Below, piece by piece: positions 31,984 to 43,109 of a stretch of 64,000 bases of DNA (its first letter is position 1; every line of letters begins with the position of its first letter). Position numbers and translations under genes: made by a program. Under the pieces are notes generated by a model. That model did no database searches. It was given only the letters and a program-made list of their open reading frames with translations, and had not been told where the DNA came from. The DNA is from Erodium maritimum (Eukaryota; Streptophyta; Magnoliopsida; Geraniales; Geraniaceae), in assembly GCA_963921825.1 (NCBI GenBank), contig OY997588.1:128371203-128435202 (forward strand), given 5' to 3'.

Positions 31984-33105
31984 ATGTATGTCGCTCACTC
32001 ACTCCTTTCCTCTCATCTTTGTCTCTCAACTTGATCTTGTTATTGATTTGTTGTTTGTTTTGCAGGAGAGATAGTAACCCATTAGATCTCAACAACTTGC
32101 CGGACGATTATGGTAAACAGCACCTCATCCACGAGGACAGCTCTTCTTCTGGTACTCTCCTTTTTCTTTCATTTTCAAATCATGGCCTGAAAGCTCAGTT
32201 TGAATCATAAAGAAAGAAGTTAATGTGGAAAGATACCTTGAATTTGGGTAACATATGAGCTAGGGTTGAGGGAACAGTTCAATTATTTGTGTGTATGTTC
32301 TGCAACAGCAGCAGCAGCAGTTGGAGGAGGAGGAGGTTACAGAAAAAAGAAAAGCGGCGGGAAAGATGGAAAAGACGACGGGAAGGTGTACGAGTGTAGG
32401 TTCTGTTCCCTCAAGTTCTGCAAATCTCAAGCTCTCGGGGGTCACATGAACCGCCATCGCCAAGGTATATACTGTTCCTCATCCTCTTCAATAGTGGATC
32501 TGGATCTTCTTTTCTTTTTGTTTTCAACATCACAATTAATGTGTATATTTGTGGTCAGAGAGAGAGACAGAAACTCTGAACCGGGCACGTCAGCTGGTCT
32601 TCAACAACGATAACCTAGCGTCCCAGGGGACCCCTCACCTCAGGTACTAAATATCATGCGGATCAATAAATCATTATACGTGTCTTTGTTTTCAGTGTTT
32701 TAATACACTTACACAATCATTGTTATTACAAGCAGCTGCCAGCCAATCACAGCTGGAGGAGGATGCTATCATCCCGCCGGGGATCCTATGATGTCATTCC
32801 GACAGCTCTACTCTCCCAGAGTGTTCCCCCCCGCCGGGACCGCAGCTCCACCGCCTCCTCCTCAGCCCTATCCTTACCCGTCTCCGTCCAGACTCGTCAC
32901 CTATCCTCCTCAGGCGCAGGCGCAGCAACCCCCTGTCAACGACTACTACGTGGGTCACGTGCTGGGGAGCACCAATCACTACGCCGGTGACTACACCTAC
33001 ATCGGGGCACCGGTGGGGATGGGCAGCGGTAGAGACGGCGAGGAGGGTTTGAGTTGGGGACGGGCACAACCGTCGGTGATCAATCGGTTTCAAGATGGGT
33101 TCTGA
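31984..33105 (+). CDS. JAG: JAGGED-like C2H2 zinc-finger transcription factor
   Basis: Proposed coding exons: 31984-31985 (AT of the start codon), 32066-32151, 32309-32464, 32559-32643 and 32736-33105, all with GT-AG introns and consistent phase, giving 232 residues (Arabidopsis JAG is about 250). The N-terminus carries an EAR-type motif, LDLNNLPDD, which in JAG recruits TOPLESS-type corepressors. One plant zinc finger with QALGGH has C59, C62, H75 and H79, followed by the JAG-family stretch ERETETLNRARQLV. The C-terminus is proline/tyrosine-rich and ends VINRFQDGF, like the INRFQD end of JAG. The start rests on splicing at 31986: the unspliced ATG meets a stop after 16 codons. JAG-type proteins act in the nucleus to promote growth and shape of leaves, sepals and petals. 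The paralogue NUBBIN is the main alternative. The 3' untranslated region probably extends to about 33.4-33.5 kb. Confidence 0.88.
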
Positions 33106-33759
33106 GATATGTATTTAATTGAGAAGCAATGTGGTTGGAGGAGGACACGGCATGCAGAGGATAGAGAGAGACATAACATAACAGCCAATAACACTGACAA
33201 TTGGAGATCGCATATGCTTAACCAAAAATTTGAGAGAATGACAACTTATTTGCAGCTGCAGCTTTTGAGTCTCAGCTACTTTGGCTTGGAGCTGTTGCTG
33301 TTGCTTCCTAGCTTCACTCACCGGGCCTTTCTTTTGTCATCTACTTACCCTCTAACTAGAGACACAAACTGGTTTGGTTCCTTTGGAGCGACAAGTTTGA
33401 TTTCAACTGTCTTTTGCATTTATAATCATCAGGCCCTAGTTTTTTATTTTCAACTCTTTGTATGTAAATGGTTAGTTTTGGGGTTTTGTTTGCATTGCTG
33501 CTAGTGCTAGTGATAGTGCTACACTAGTCCTTCCACCTTCTGTTGTTTTCACCACCACATGACAATTAATGTGTCGTTTGGCTTCTTTCCCTTTCAACCT
33601 TTCTATCATCTCTTTGTCTGTCCCCAACCCCAAATTAGGATCTTCTACTTGCCTGGTTTGCTCAATCAAGAAACCATATCAGTTCCTTCACACTAACTAA
33701 TGTATTCATCTACTATAGCATTCATGGGAACTATCTATACTAATTTGACTTTTAAATCA

Positions 33760-35052
33760 CTTTTTTTAGAAGGAATGATAATAGCTCAATGATTGCATCG
33801 ATGTTCTCATCATACAACTAAGAAACCAAATTGATAATGTAATACAATAACAGAAAAGTAAATGTTGCTCTGAACATAGGGGTGGTCGAAGGGGGAAATC
33901 TGCGGTAGCATCTGAAGACACAGATACAACATGCTCCAACCAAATGGCACTGATCGACCGGACCAAATGATAAATTTATAGTGGTGGACCGATATCTCCC
34001 CCGGAAAGTCAGCGTACGTCGTCCTCCCTTGAGTTATACGTGTAGGGCTCCTGAACGCGGGATTGCTGACCCCGGACTGGTAGGGGAGAATCTTGTCGAC
34101 TATTGATGGAACCATCGCCATCGATCAACCAGGGAGGTGGTACAGCCGACCAACCCTTCCCTGGGATTCCAGAGACTCATTCCTGGAGGCGGGGGTGCTT
34201 GTGGCCGCCCGCCGTTGTTGTGTATGACGCCCCATCGGATGCCATCGAACCCTCTGATTCCTTAGGCTCCCTTTCCCTCTCTAGCCTCGATCGGAGTCCA
34301 TCTGCACGCGACCCGGTCCTAGCCACACAAACGATACCCGGCCCACTACCACGCGATCCAGTCCAGCGCCTAGCCAGGCCCGGTCCACTCCCAGCACCCA
34401 GCTCCCACGCATGCCCAGTCCCCCGAGCCTTACGCACACCCGCCAGAAGCCCATGGCCCACAGCCCGTGGCAATGCCGAGTCCGAAGAAACCCTAGCCGC
34501 TGCTGGCTCCTTACCCTTTCTTCGCCGCCACGCCATCTTCTCCGGCGACTCCTCCGTCGTCGGTGTTGAATCCAATGAGATGACCCCTCCGACCCGGACT
34601 CCGGTAACAGCTCCCAAAAGGTTGTTTGGCCAAACTACCAGCCTTTCCTCTGCTGCGCACCAAAGTTTCAACCTCTTGTTCCGACTACCTCCCCTGCGCA
34701 CCGGACGTTCCAATCTGAAAGAAGATCAAGGTAGAATTTCTGGATCAAACTCCCGCTCTCAATCCCCAAAACCTACCCCGTACTCTGCTCGCCCAAGGAC
34801 CGGCGATACCACCAACCACTCCCCCAGCAGCGCCGTCGGACGTGGGGCAACAAGCCGCGATTCCCCAACCCGAAATCGAGGCCTAAACTCCGTCGATTGA
34901 ATCCATAAACCAGCAAAATCAGAGAATCAACGACAGAACACCCGGACCTGAGGCTCACCCCTGCTCCGTCTCACCGTACTGAGAACAGAGCTTCCTTCCC
35001 GGCAACCTACGACCGCCACGCGCGGCTGAGAATTTCTCCCTCGCGAATCACA
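33760..35052 (-). mobile_element. L1-mobilised GC-rich non-coding element
   Basis: An exact 12-bp duplication, ACTTTTAAATCA, lies at 33748-33759 and 35053-35064. The minus strand ends in a short A run (33767-33761). The 1.29-kb body is GC-rich, with a 265-codon plus-strand frame (34103-34900) that is antisense and low-complexity. It inserted just downstream of the JAGGED-like gene. Size and composition parallel family X. Confidence 0.8.
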
Positions 35053-35186
35053 ACTTTTAAATCATTCTTATTTTAACGTAAGAGATTTTTATTGATTAAA
35101 AATACGACATAGCACTAGAGGAATAGTAGGAGAATAGTTCCTTTTTAGACAGATTATAACTAATCTTAAAAAAACCTGAAATAATT

Positions 35187-36345
35187 TTTTTTATAAGCTA
35201 AAAATTTATTAAGCAAATGTTCTACAAGAAAGTAAAACAAAGCCGAAAAACGATCCATAAAAAGAACCGTTTCCCCAAACCAAAACAGCTACAAAGAGCA
35301 ACAAAAAACCCAAGCAGGAAACAAACGAACTACTTCCTACTCGACTTCAAACAGAAAAACCGGTTAGACACCGGAACCGGAATAAGAGCTTATTCTGTAG
35401 TCGGATAAGGGTAAACCACATCCTCACTAACCTCGATGTTTTCAACCTACGGGACTCTACATTCGAGGGCCAAAGAAGCAAGGTCGTCCGGTTTTTTCCC
35501 AACTTTCTTGCTAAAACTCCAAGCCCCCAAGCTATCCTTTTTAGCAATATCAACAGTGAAGCTCCCCGAAATGTCTCCTTTATCAGTAGAGGACTTGGCT
35601 GTTGACTGATAAAAAACAAGTGGAGGAACACTTCTCTTTGGTTGTACATTTTTCGGATGTCCACGTCCCTTCTTTTGAGGTAAAACCTCAAGATTCGGAG
35701 ATTTGGTCAAAACGTCCTTCCAAGGGCTTCCTTGGTCGACAACCGGGATGGCACCATCAATCCGAGGTCCATCACCGAACTCCGCCACCACAGGAAGGTC
35801 GTGGCCAAACTGGACCTGTTCTGAAGGCTTTGTGGCAAGTAGAATCAACCCACACACTTGGGCCTCATCCACAATCCGAAAGCGCCTTCAGAAACATGTG
35901 ACTCAGCCCGACTTACAACCAAAACATCTGCAATCGAATTAACAACCCCGTGAATCTCTCCAGACTCACTCACCCCATGATCTTCTCCACCATCAACTGA
36001 ACCCGGATTAGATCGCGGTTTTTCATAATCAAAAGACGAGGTCGGATCATTGCAGGAGGGAGCAGTCCCACTCGTACCAGAGCCAGCACCTTGAATCCCA
36101 TCCACTTGCACCACACCATAAGGGTCAGCACGAGGGAACCGGGCTTCGAAAGCTCTGATTTCACGGTGATGAGTTCCGGGACGAGCCAAAGCGACGAAAA
36201 GAATATGACCTTTCAATGTCAATCCGTTAATTTCGAAACAGCCTGATAAGCCTCACCCACCGTCGAGAAGGAGATGAACCCGAAGAACCTCCCTCCCTTG
36301 TTCGAGTGCTTCAAAACAGAGCACCTTCGGACGGACCCAAAAGCA
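35187..36345 (-). mobile_element. L1-like element with RRM ORF1 and no ORF2 (copy 3)
   Basis: The minus strand carries a broken ORF1 with an RRM, about 200 bp of 3' untranslated sequence, and an end reading TTTTTAGCTTATAAAA. ORF1 runs directly to the tail, as in copies 1 and 2. The 5' end is truncated inside the RRM near 36345. No target duplication was identified. Confidence 0.68.
35405..36320 (-). pseudogene. L1 ORF1 with partial RRM (copy 3)
   Basis: From 36320 the minus strand reads VLKHSNKGGRFFGFISFSTV (RRM third strand, RNP1) and GEAYQAVSKL, then, after a frame change, TLKGHILFVALARPGTHHRE (last RRM strand), then an acidic/glycine-rich region (36222-35845) and a final basic part with KKGRGHPKNVQPKRSV and ENIEVSEDVVYPYP. 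Two frame changes break it. The first half of the RRM is missing. Confidence 0.65.
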
Positions 36346-36600
36346 CTGAAGACGTTGGTACCTTACATATAACACTGAAACATGTCCTTTTTTGCACATG
36401 CAAAGTGCTGGTACCAATATGCAAAAATTTGGTACCTTCCATACAATGTTGTCATGTGTTCATTTTCGTGCATGAAAAGTATTGTATCTAGTACCACCAC
36501 AACTTTGCATGTTGGTACCAGCACTTATGTATGTAAAGTACCTACACTTTTTTTGTTCATGTATGTAAGATACCAGCACTTTGCATGAGGGGTATCAACG
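36346..36600. repeat. GGTACC / TGCATG repeat cluster
   Basis: Alternating short motifs (GGTACCTT, CTGGTACCA, GGTACCAGCACTT, TTTGCATG) recur about every 40-50 bp on both strands, giving a degenerate inverted/tandem structure. Possibly a decayed MITE. No coding potential. Confidence 0.5.
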
Positions 36601-37360
36601 CTACGCGCGCATAAAGGACACGTGTCGCCCTCTTGTGAGTTCGTAGTTGTATAATAAGAGTGGTTTTTATGGTATACCGACCCTATATATATATATATAT
36701 ATTATAAATAAATTTAAAAGTTATGGTAACATTTAGAATTCCGGATGTACATAATTGTGAGCAAGTATGCATTTGGGTAAGCCGTCCTTGGTTGCTTTGT
36801 CTTAAGACCTAATCCTATCTCGATATTTTCTGTCTTCTATAATAACGTGGTCGCGACATATATGAAGGAGAAAGAAGAGGTGGTATTTAAGTTGGGCTGA
36901 AAGGATCCATGAGCCTTGAATCTCACACTATCACAAAATCTTCTTCTGAAACCGCTAACAAGTTGTCTCTATAATAACTAATAAGTCTTTTTTAACTATG
37001 AATACAAATATCTTTTTATGGTTTAAATTAATTGACCAAGACAAATAAACTATTTGTCTTACTCAGCTAAATTAATAATTAGTATTGGACCAGTGGGTTT
37101 TGAGGATATTTTTTGAAATCACATAGTTTATTTTTTAACTTTACGTAATCGATATATTAATAAAAGTAACTATTCGAAGTCCCTAATCCAGAATGGCTGA
37201 ATAAAAAAAGATGTGAAACAATTGTAACAAAAACGAAATTGATGAGAAGTCCAAACAGCGTGGGACATAATAAAGAACAAAAAAAGTGCTCATTTGCCGA
37301 AATGTTCAAGGGGGATTCGGGAAAGCGATACTATAATAAAAGGCGAAGAAATTGGTACAG
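36601..37360. other. AT-rich spacer, no gene seen
   Basis: Low-complexity sequence including a TA run at about 36686-36702. No supported frame or element boundary. Confidence 0.55.
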
Positions 37361-38190
37361 CTATGCCTGAGGGTGAGCTAGGACAGACCGAGTCATTTAT
37401 GGAGAAATGGCTCCATGACAGACTAAGTACTCCCTTGAGGATCTAGCGTGTGTCGTCCTCCCTCAGATGATAAACAAAGGAGAACTCCTAAAATGCGAGA
37501 ATGATGGCTTCCGAGAGGGTAGAGGAGTATCGTGCCAATACTTGGTGGAACCTCTCCCACTCTACGGCTGGTGAGGCGGTGATACCTGCGAATCCCTCAC
37601 TGATTCTTTTGTCGCTCATTGGGAGAGGCGATGGCATGTAGCAATCCTCATCGGTCGGACTTTAACTCCATTAGACCCCACAAATCCTCCTGAGTCAATA
37701 CCCATAACTTGCATTGGACCAAATATCACCCGAGCATTAACAATAAACAATGACACTCACCGCCTATCGAGAACTAGGTCCCCACAATACTTTTCCACCC
37801 TACATCCATATGAACAACAGTTGTGGAATGATGCAGAGAGCGAGACGATTACTCTCGTCGCATTCATACCTTCCTCTACTACTGCCACGACCACCGCCTT
37901 GCCCCGTCATCCCTAGCCAAGTGGCCTCTCTCGCCTAACGAGAGCAGCATCCCCCTCCCCCCCCCCCCCCCCCCCTCAGTCTACCCTTTTCCCCCACGAA
38001 TTCATAAATCTCGTTGCCCCGAGATTGGGGGAAGTCTACTCCGTCGCCACCGCCGATCTAGCCACCCAAGCCACCCACGGCCGAGGCTTAGTAACCTTCG
38101 TGCGACGCAGAATCATACCATGGTGGGATCTTGCTAGAGAAACTATCGTCTTACGTGTCGTAGACGGGAAGACTGAGTACAAAGTTAATA
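37361..38190. other. GC-rich repeat with a 19-base C run
   Basis: GC-rich sequence without a recognisable protein. CGTGTGTCGTCCTCCCTCAG near 37449 resembles CGTACGTCGTCCTCCCTTGA near 34012 in the bounded element at 33760-35052, so it may be a relative. C run at 37957-37975. Confidence 0.4.
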
Positions 38191-38239
38191 ATGACAATGC
38201 GTTATTTATTTATTTATTGGTTATTTTATTCATGATTTT

Positions 38240-39640
38240 TTTATAATTATGCTACTAATATTATAGATCTTTAACTATGAAATATAGTTACATGACAAGA
38301 AGAAATGACCTCTCATAGAAATCAATCACATGACCCGAAATCTAACTAAACACTTACAATCAGAGCATGTCAAACATGGCACCTCAAATCAAGAAACCAA
38401 ATCCAATCAAAAGATCTAAACATGTCTATAACCTAGATTTTACAACCATGAAGCAAACATGTCCTACAAACCTAACAAAGGATAAAAGCAAAGTTACCTA
38501 AACATGGTTAAAAACCCGGTTTCCCCACTAAGAAGCTCAAAGATAACAACAGATAAAACAACCCAACAAGGGGTTAAAGTTACAAATTGAAAACATGTCT
38601 AAAACCTAGAGTTAACCACCATGAAACTTAAAGTAAACCTCCTTAGCCGACCGTCAATTTCCAACCCCAGCAAACACGCTACTCCAAAATCCGACCACAA
38701 CTCGGTAACACCTCAAGACCTAACCAGAAATAAAAAGAACGTCCTATCTCATTGAGACTACCACTTCTAAAAATTTAATAGTCATCGACATCTCGACGGC
38801 CAACATCGAAAAACGAAAAGAAAGACCGGAGGAAAAAAAAAACCACCGAAACTTATAACCCCTAGTAACCGATTATGAAAGTCTTCAAAAAAGACACAAC
38901 GTCCAATGACCACTCGTGGAGGCCAACACTTAAACTAACTGACGAGTTCCAAATACAAATCAGGAAAAAAATGGTCCGAGAACCCTTACCCAAAGTAACC
39001 AAACAAAACCAACTAAAAAGATATACCTTCGCCACATAACAAGTCGGAGAGCTAGGAGTTCCCCAAGAGGAACGAGCAGGAGCATCGGACCATGAACCCA
39101 CAAAAATAGAGAGCGATGGAGGTCAGAAGTCGATTAGGGGAGAACACGCGACGACACGAGTTTAGGACGTTCAACCGCAACACCCGGAGTCGAAAACCCA
39201 CCGAGCCAACGACCCACCCACCCTTCCCAAACAACAGCAATGGAGGCGAGAGGCTAGATTTGGAAGTTGTTCTCCAGATCCAACAGCTGGGACGCCGGAG
39301 ACCAAGGGCTAGAACCGATAGGAGACGACTGACCGGTAAAGGTCAACGCCAACGAACATACCACCGAACCACAAACACCAGCTAACAGATCTGCCCGAGA
39401 TAACCAGAAGGACTATTGTCAAACTCAGATCGGTCTTGAAACGATCACAACAATGGCGAGGTCTAGAGCGGCGACGGGAGTAACCAGAACGGGAGAAGAG
39501 GAAAGAAAAGTGGGAGGGAATGAGTCGAAAGAGAGGTGAGGGAGAAGCCACCGACGACCACCTGGCCAAACAGGGTGACCTGGTCGATCACCGACGACAA
39601 CGGAATACAAGTGAATAAGGGTTTAGATTAAGGGAAATTT
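38240..39640 (-). mobile_element. family Y-like L1-mobilised non-coding element (poorly bounded)
   Basis: Read on the minus strand, the distal part contains several variants of the family Y motif (for example TTTCATGGTGGTTAACTC and GCTTCATGGTTGTAAAATC) between 38380 and 38630, and the proximal part is GC-rich as in the copy at 20022-21281. A T run near 38237-38243 may mark the A tail. No target duplication found; limits approximate. Confidence 0.45.
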
Positions 39641-42025
39641 AGAGAGAAAATGGACCATGGAGTCTTTTTCCTTAACTTCTAACCATAGGAACTGTTGATT
39701 AATTAGATGAGATTCTCATTAACATTGTGTTCTTTTTATTTATGACGATATAATTATGAGAATTTTCTGTTTGTCCATTATAACATAAGACCTTTAAAAC
39801 ATTTAATTTGTTTCAAACCATTCCATTAAAATTGTACTAGACGGGTGCCAAGCTAGTTGGGATTCCGACCATATTTCTTATATATTAGTCTTCATTCTTA
39901 TTTTAATCTAAAAGTAGGTCTTTGGAACCCATCTTTTGTTTTGTGAGTAACATGAAAAATTAAGGAAGAATGGATGTTGATTGGAAATGGATCATTTGAA
40001 ATGTAGAATGGAAATGAATGCGGACACAAACTAAACATGGCAGTTTCCGGATAGTATAGACTATAGAGGGATAGATAGGTATAGGGTGGTGTGGTGTGGG
40101 CATTGACATTTCAAGAGGAAAAGGTAAGCGTTGGGGAATGGACCTTGAACCCAAATATAAGTGCCTAAAATGGTATAAGATGGCTTAGTCTTTCAGGTGC
40201 TACCAAGCTCCCCATCATACTTTAGCTTCAACCTACTACTGGTCACTCCTAAAAGAGGCGCAGCCACCAGATGTCTATATTATATATAAAGATTTGGATT
40301 GATGCTACCTGGCCCTGCTTATAATATATATTATATGACAAACCTAGCTTTAGGTCACAAGAACTAGTAACGTTTTAGCCCTAGCCCTAGCCCTAGCCTT
40401 AAAGTCATATGTGATGCTCAGGTTGTGTTGGAGCTTTACTGCAGTTGCTTGGCCAATAATGGTTATCAAACTGGATCCTTATATGGGCTAACAACATATG
40501 TATGTTTACCTTGTGGTTCTTTTCAGTTATATTACAAGCAAGTCACAACTAAAAAGGTGCACATCTGCGATCGTCTACACTGTAGTTACTGTAGGTCTCT
40601 CTTTCACAACCCCAGACCCAGATTAAATAGAGAAAAGAAAAGAAAAGCAAGTGCCAAGAGGGGTGGTACGACCACGAATATTATCTTGGGATCGGGCGCA
40701 GTGGCACACCAGCTGCAGGTGATGATCACAAACCCCACCACCTCCACCTGCTTGGCTGCTTCTGTGTTTTATAATTAAAATAAAAAAGGATCTGAAATAG
40801 GGTATAGGTAGCTGTGATGAGTAGGTAGCTATGTGTGTAGAGATGCAGGGAGCAGAGCATGAGTAGCTACATAGGCTATGTGTGTAGCTCAGCAGAAATG
40901 GACGGCTGCAGAATCTGATTATTCATGCAAATAACAACAGGGAATGTTTAAAGCTGCTCTATCGTTTAGTACTAGTCATCATATTATCTTGTTTTCTTCA
41001 CTAATTGCTTTTCTAATTAATCATCAAAAACTATTAACCCTGCCCATTGGCTGACCCTCTCTCTTTCTTCTATAGCTGACTGCTCCTACCCTCTCTCTAT
41101 CTCCTGTTGAAAACTAAAATATAATATATATTGAGTGATTTATTGTTCAGTTGGAGGTGTTTGATATGACAATTTAGCGGCCATCTCACGACTTTATACT
41201 TGTTGTGCTCCAAAGTGTAGACTAGGTGTCTATCAAGTACATTAGACCCCAACTCAACTAAATGACCTACTATCAGTACTACTCTCTTCTATATGTTTAT
41301 CTTTTAATATACATTCACATTTCTACTTTAGGAATGTTTTCCTTTTGTGCTTCCCAACCCTCCCTGCTTCCCATGTGCTCAACAATATATTGCTAAATTA
41401 TCAATTAATGCAAACATTACCAGCAAAGAAACCTAACATTAAACCATTCTTATATAACTATATTTACTTTTTTATAACAATTCTGCAAATACCTTAACTT
41501 TATTTTTGTATTCATGGCACCAGAAACAAAAATGATATGTTTTTTTTTTGTTTTTTTTAAAAGTTCTAACAAAATATTGTTTATCACTAAGGACGTTTCA
41601 AAACTCATCTTTCAATTCATTTTTCTCATCCTCTCTTTTATGGACAACCTTGGACAGCGAATTGTTTTCTTGGAAAAATAGAAAAGACATATCTTTTAAT
41701 AATTTTTGTCTTAAACACTAATCATCACCGACATTTTTTTACTACATACACACTTTTTTAAAAACGAAGTAACGATGTATTATCTGAAATGATTTAAAAT
41801 ACAGCTTAGTGTATTCAGAATAGTAAAACCGGACCACGATTGGACAGACACAAAATAGGTCTCTTGGGCTAGCCAATAGGCTGTCCTAGAATTATACTCG
41901 AGTTTAACATTCTCGAAAAAAAATAACATAGATCAAAAGTCATCAACTAGGAATAAATATCCATTACAGAATCTGTTTAAAAACATGAAAGGACAAAACT
42001 ACCTCTACCTCTCCTTTTCTATTTC
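39641..42025. other. spacer, no supported gene
   Basis: Mostly AT-rich single-copy-like sequence. A 117-codon plus-strand frame at 40425-40778 has no recognisable features and I do not call it. A short CCCTAG x3 run lies near 40380-40397. No element boundaries were found. Confidence 0.5.
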
Positions 42026-42061
42026 CTCCTTATGTCTTCTTCGTCACTAAGAGCATCCACA
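42026..42061 (+). repeat. 36-bp inverted repeat, left copy (PIF-type terminus)
   Basis: This segment contains CTTCTTCGTCAC, TAA and GAGCATCCACA. Its inverse is at 47806-47841, matching at 34 of 36 positions. The GAGCAT... part is a PIF/Harbinger-like terminus and TAA the usual 3-bp target. The outer 22 bases lie outside the expected element end. Confidence 0.8.
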
Positions 42062-42370
42062 GTCATCTCGCCGGCTGCCGGCGAGATGACATGAAATATA
42101 ATATTTAAATTATCTCGCCAGCTCACCGCCAGCGACGTCTGCAGTGGGTTACTGTTGCTGGCGAGGAGCCGCCGGCGAGATGGAGGAAAAAGCAATTAAA
42201 AAAATGAAAAAAAAATTGCAACATAAACCCACAACTTTATTATAATTATACATATACCACACATACGATAATTAAAACACACTTAAACGATAATTATACA
42301 TATAATTAGCACGCAGATGGTAAGTTAATACATAATTAAACGATATCTAATTTTATGACACGATCACGAT

Positions 42371-42760
42371 CTACAGCTCGTGAACGTACTGCAGGAATTT
42401 GTAATGGTCTCGAACGATCTCCCACAGACCCATCTTCGTGAAATGGGTGCCATGGGCCCTGTAGTGGGCAGCGGCTGCTTCAGAGCGAAAGTAAGCCTCG
42501 GTACTTCCCGGCGGGGCGTTATGAACTGCTACACGGTAGCAACGCTCATACTGGTGGATTCTCCAGGCGAGATCCTGCCAGTGGTCTCGACACTGTTTCT
42601 GGGTTCTCGGCGAGGAATTGGCCGGAGCACCGTGGACAAAATTGGCATAGACTACCGGCCAGTACCTATGATTTGGGCCCGGTCGGGCGTCCTGCATCCA
42701 ACATAAGACCAACACCATCTCTTCCTCGTTGGTCCACGGGTATGAGCCTACGCCGACCAT
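42371..42760 (-). CDS. short SANT/Myb-like DNA-binding protein
   Basis: A 129-residue intact frame from the ATG at 42760 (MVGVGSYPWTNEEE). The first 70 residues form a Myb/SANT-like domain with conserved tryptophans: YPWTNEEEMVLVLCWMQD, RYWPVVYANF and KQCRDHWQDLAWRI. Further features are YFRSEAAAAHY and a terminal LWEIVRDHYKFLQ. This resembles the N-terminal half of the plant protein group often named glutathione S-transferase T3-like, which derives from PIF/Harbinger Myb-like ORFs and binds DNA. It lacks the C-terminal coiled-coil part seen in its neighbour. A longer in-frame start at 42877 would add a stretch I read as leader. Function unproven; likely transposon-derived. Confidence 0.6.
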   Translation of the reverse strand: MVGVGSYPWTNEEEMVLVLCWMQDARPGPNHRYWPVVYANFVHGAPANSSPRTQKQCRDHWQDLAWRIHQYERCYRVAVHNAPPGSTEAYFRSEAAAAHYRAHGTHFTKMGLWEIVRDHYKFLQYVHEL

Positions 42761-43109
42761 TGGTGCTTCGAAGAAAGGGAGGAAAAATGGAAGAACAAAA
42801 GTATGGGAGATAGAGAGAGAGATTTGGAGAAGAGGTGTGAAGAATGAAGGAGGAAAAGGGTGGTATTTATAGGCCAAAACCGCCGGCCACTAGGGGACAT
42901 TTTGGTCATTTTGTGGTGGTGGTGGCAATACTGGCACACATCCCAATAATGGACACCTCATAATGTAAAAAAAAATCTTCTTTGACCAAATTCAAATAAG
43001 TCATTAAAGTAAAACAATTACCAAAACATGAAACTTAAAAAACATTCATTAAAGGAATCTTGAATTACAACTTAAAAAAAACAAGTACGGTAAGCTGAAA
43101 AAAAACAAG

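Noticed and set aside
31755..32210. 151-codon frame covering the first JAGGED-like coding exon
   Set aside because: It reads through a T/C-rich intron and untranslated leader. Only the part from 32066 matches the JAG N-terminus.
34103..34900. 265-codon plus-strand open frame
   Set aside because: It lies antisense inside an L1-mobilised GC-rich element with its own target duplication. It is low-complexity P/S/R-rich and has no domain.
40378..40397. CCCTAG x3 run as a telomere-like remnant
   Set aside because: Plant telomere repeats are CCCTAAA; three hexamers of CCCTAG are too short to mean anything.
40425..40778. 117-codon frame with many cysteines
   Set aside because: No motif, no splice context, no repeat or homology I recognise. 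The cysteines do not form a known spacing.
41100..42000. possible second host gene or miRNA precursor in the 40-42 kb spacer
   Set aside because: I looked for hairpins and exon-like stretches and found none convincing; nothing was called.
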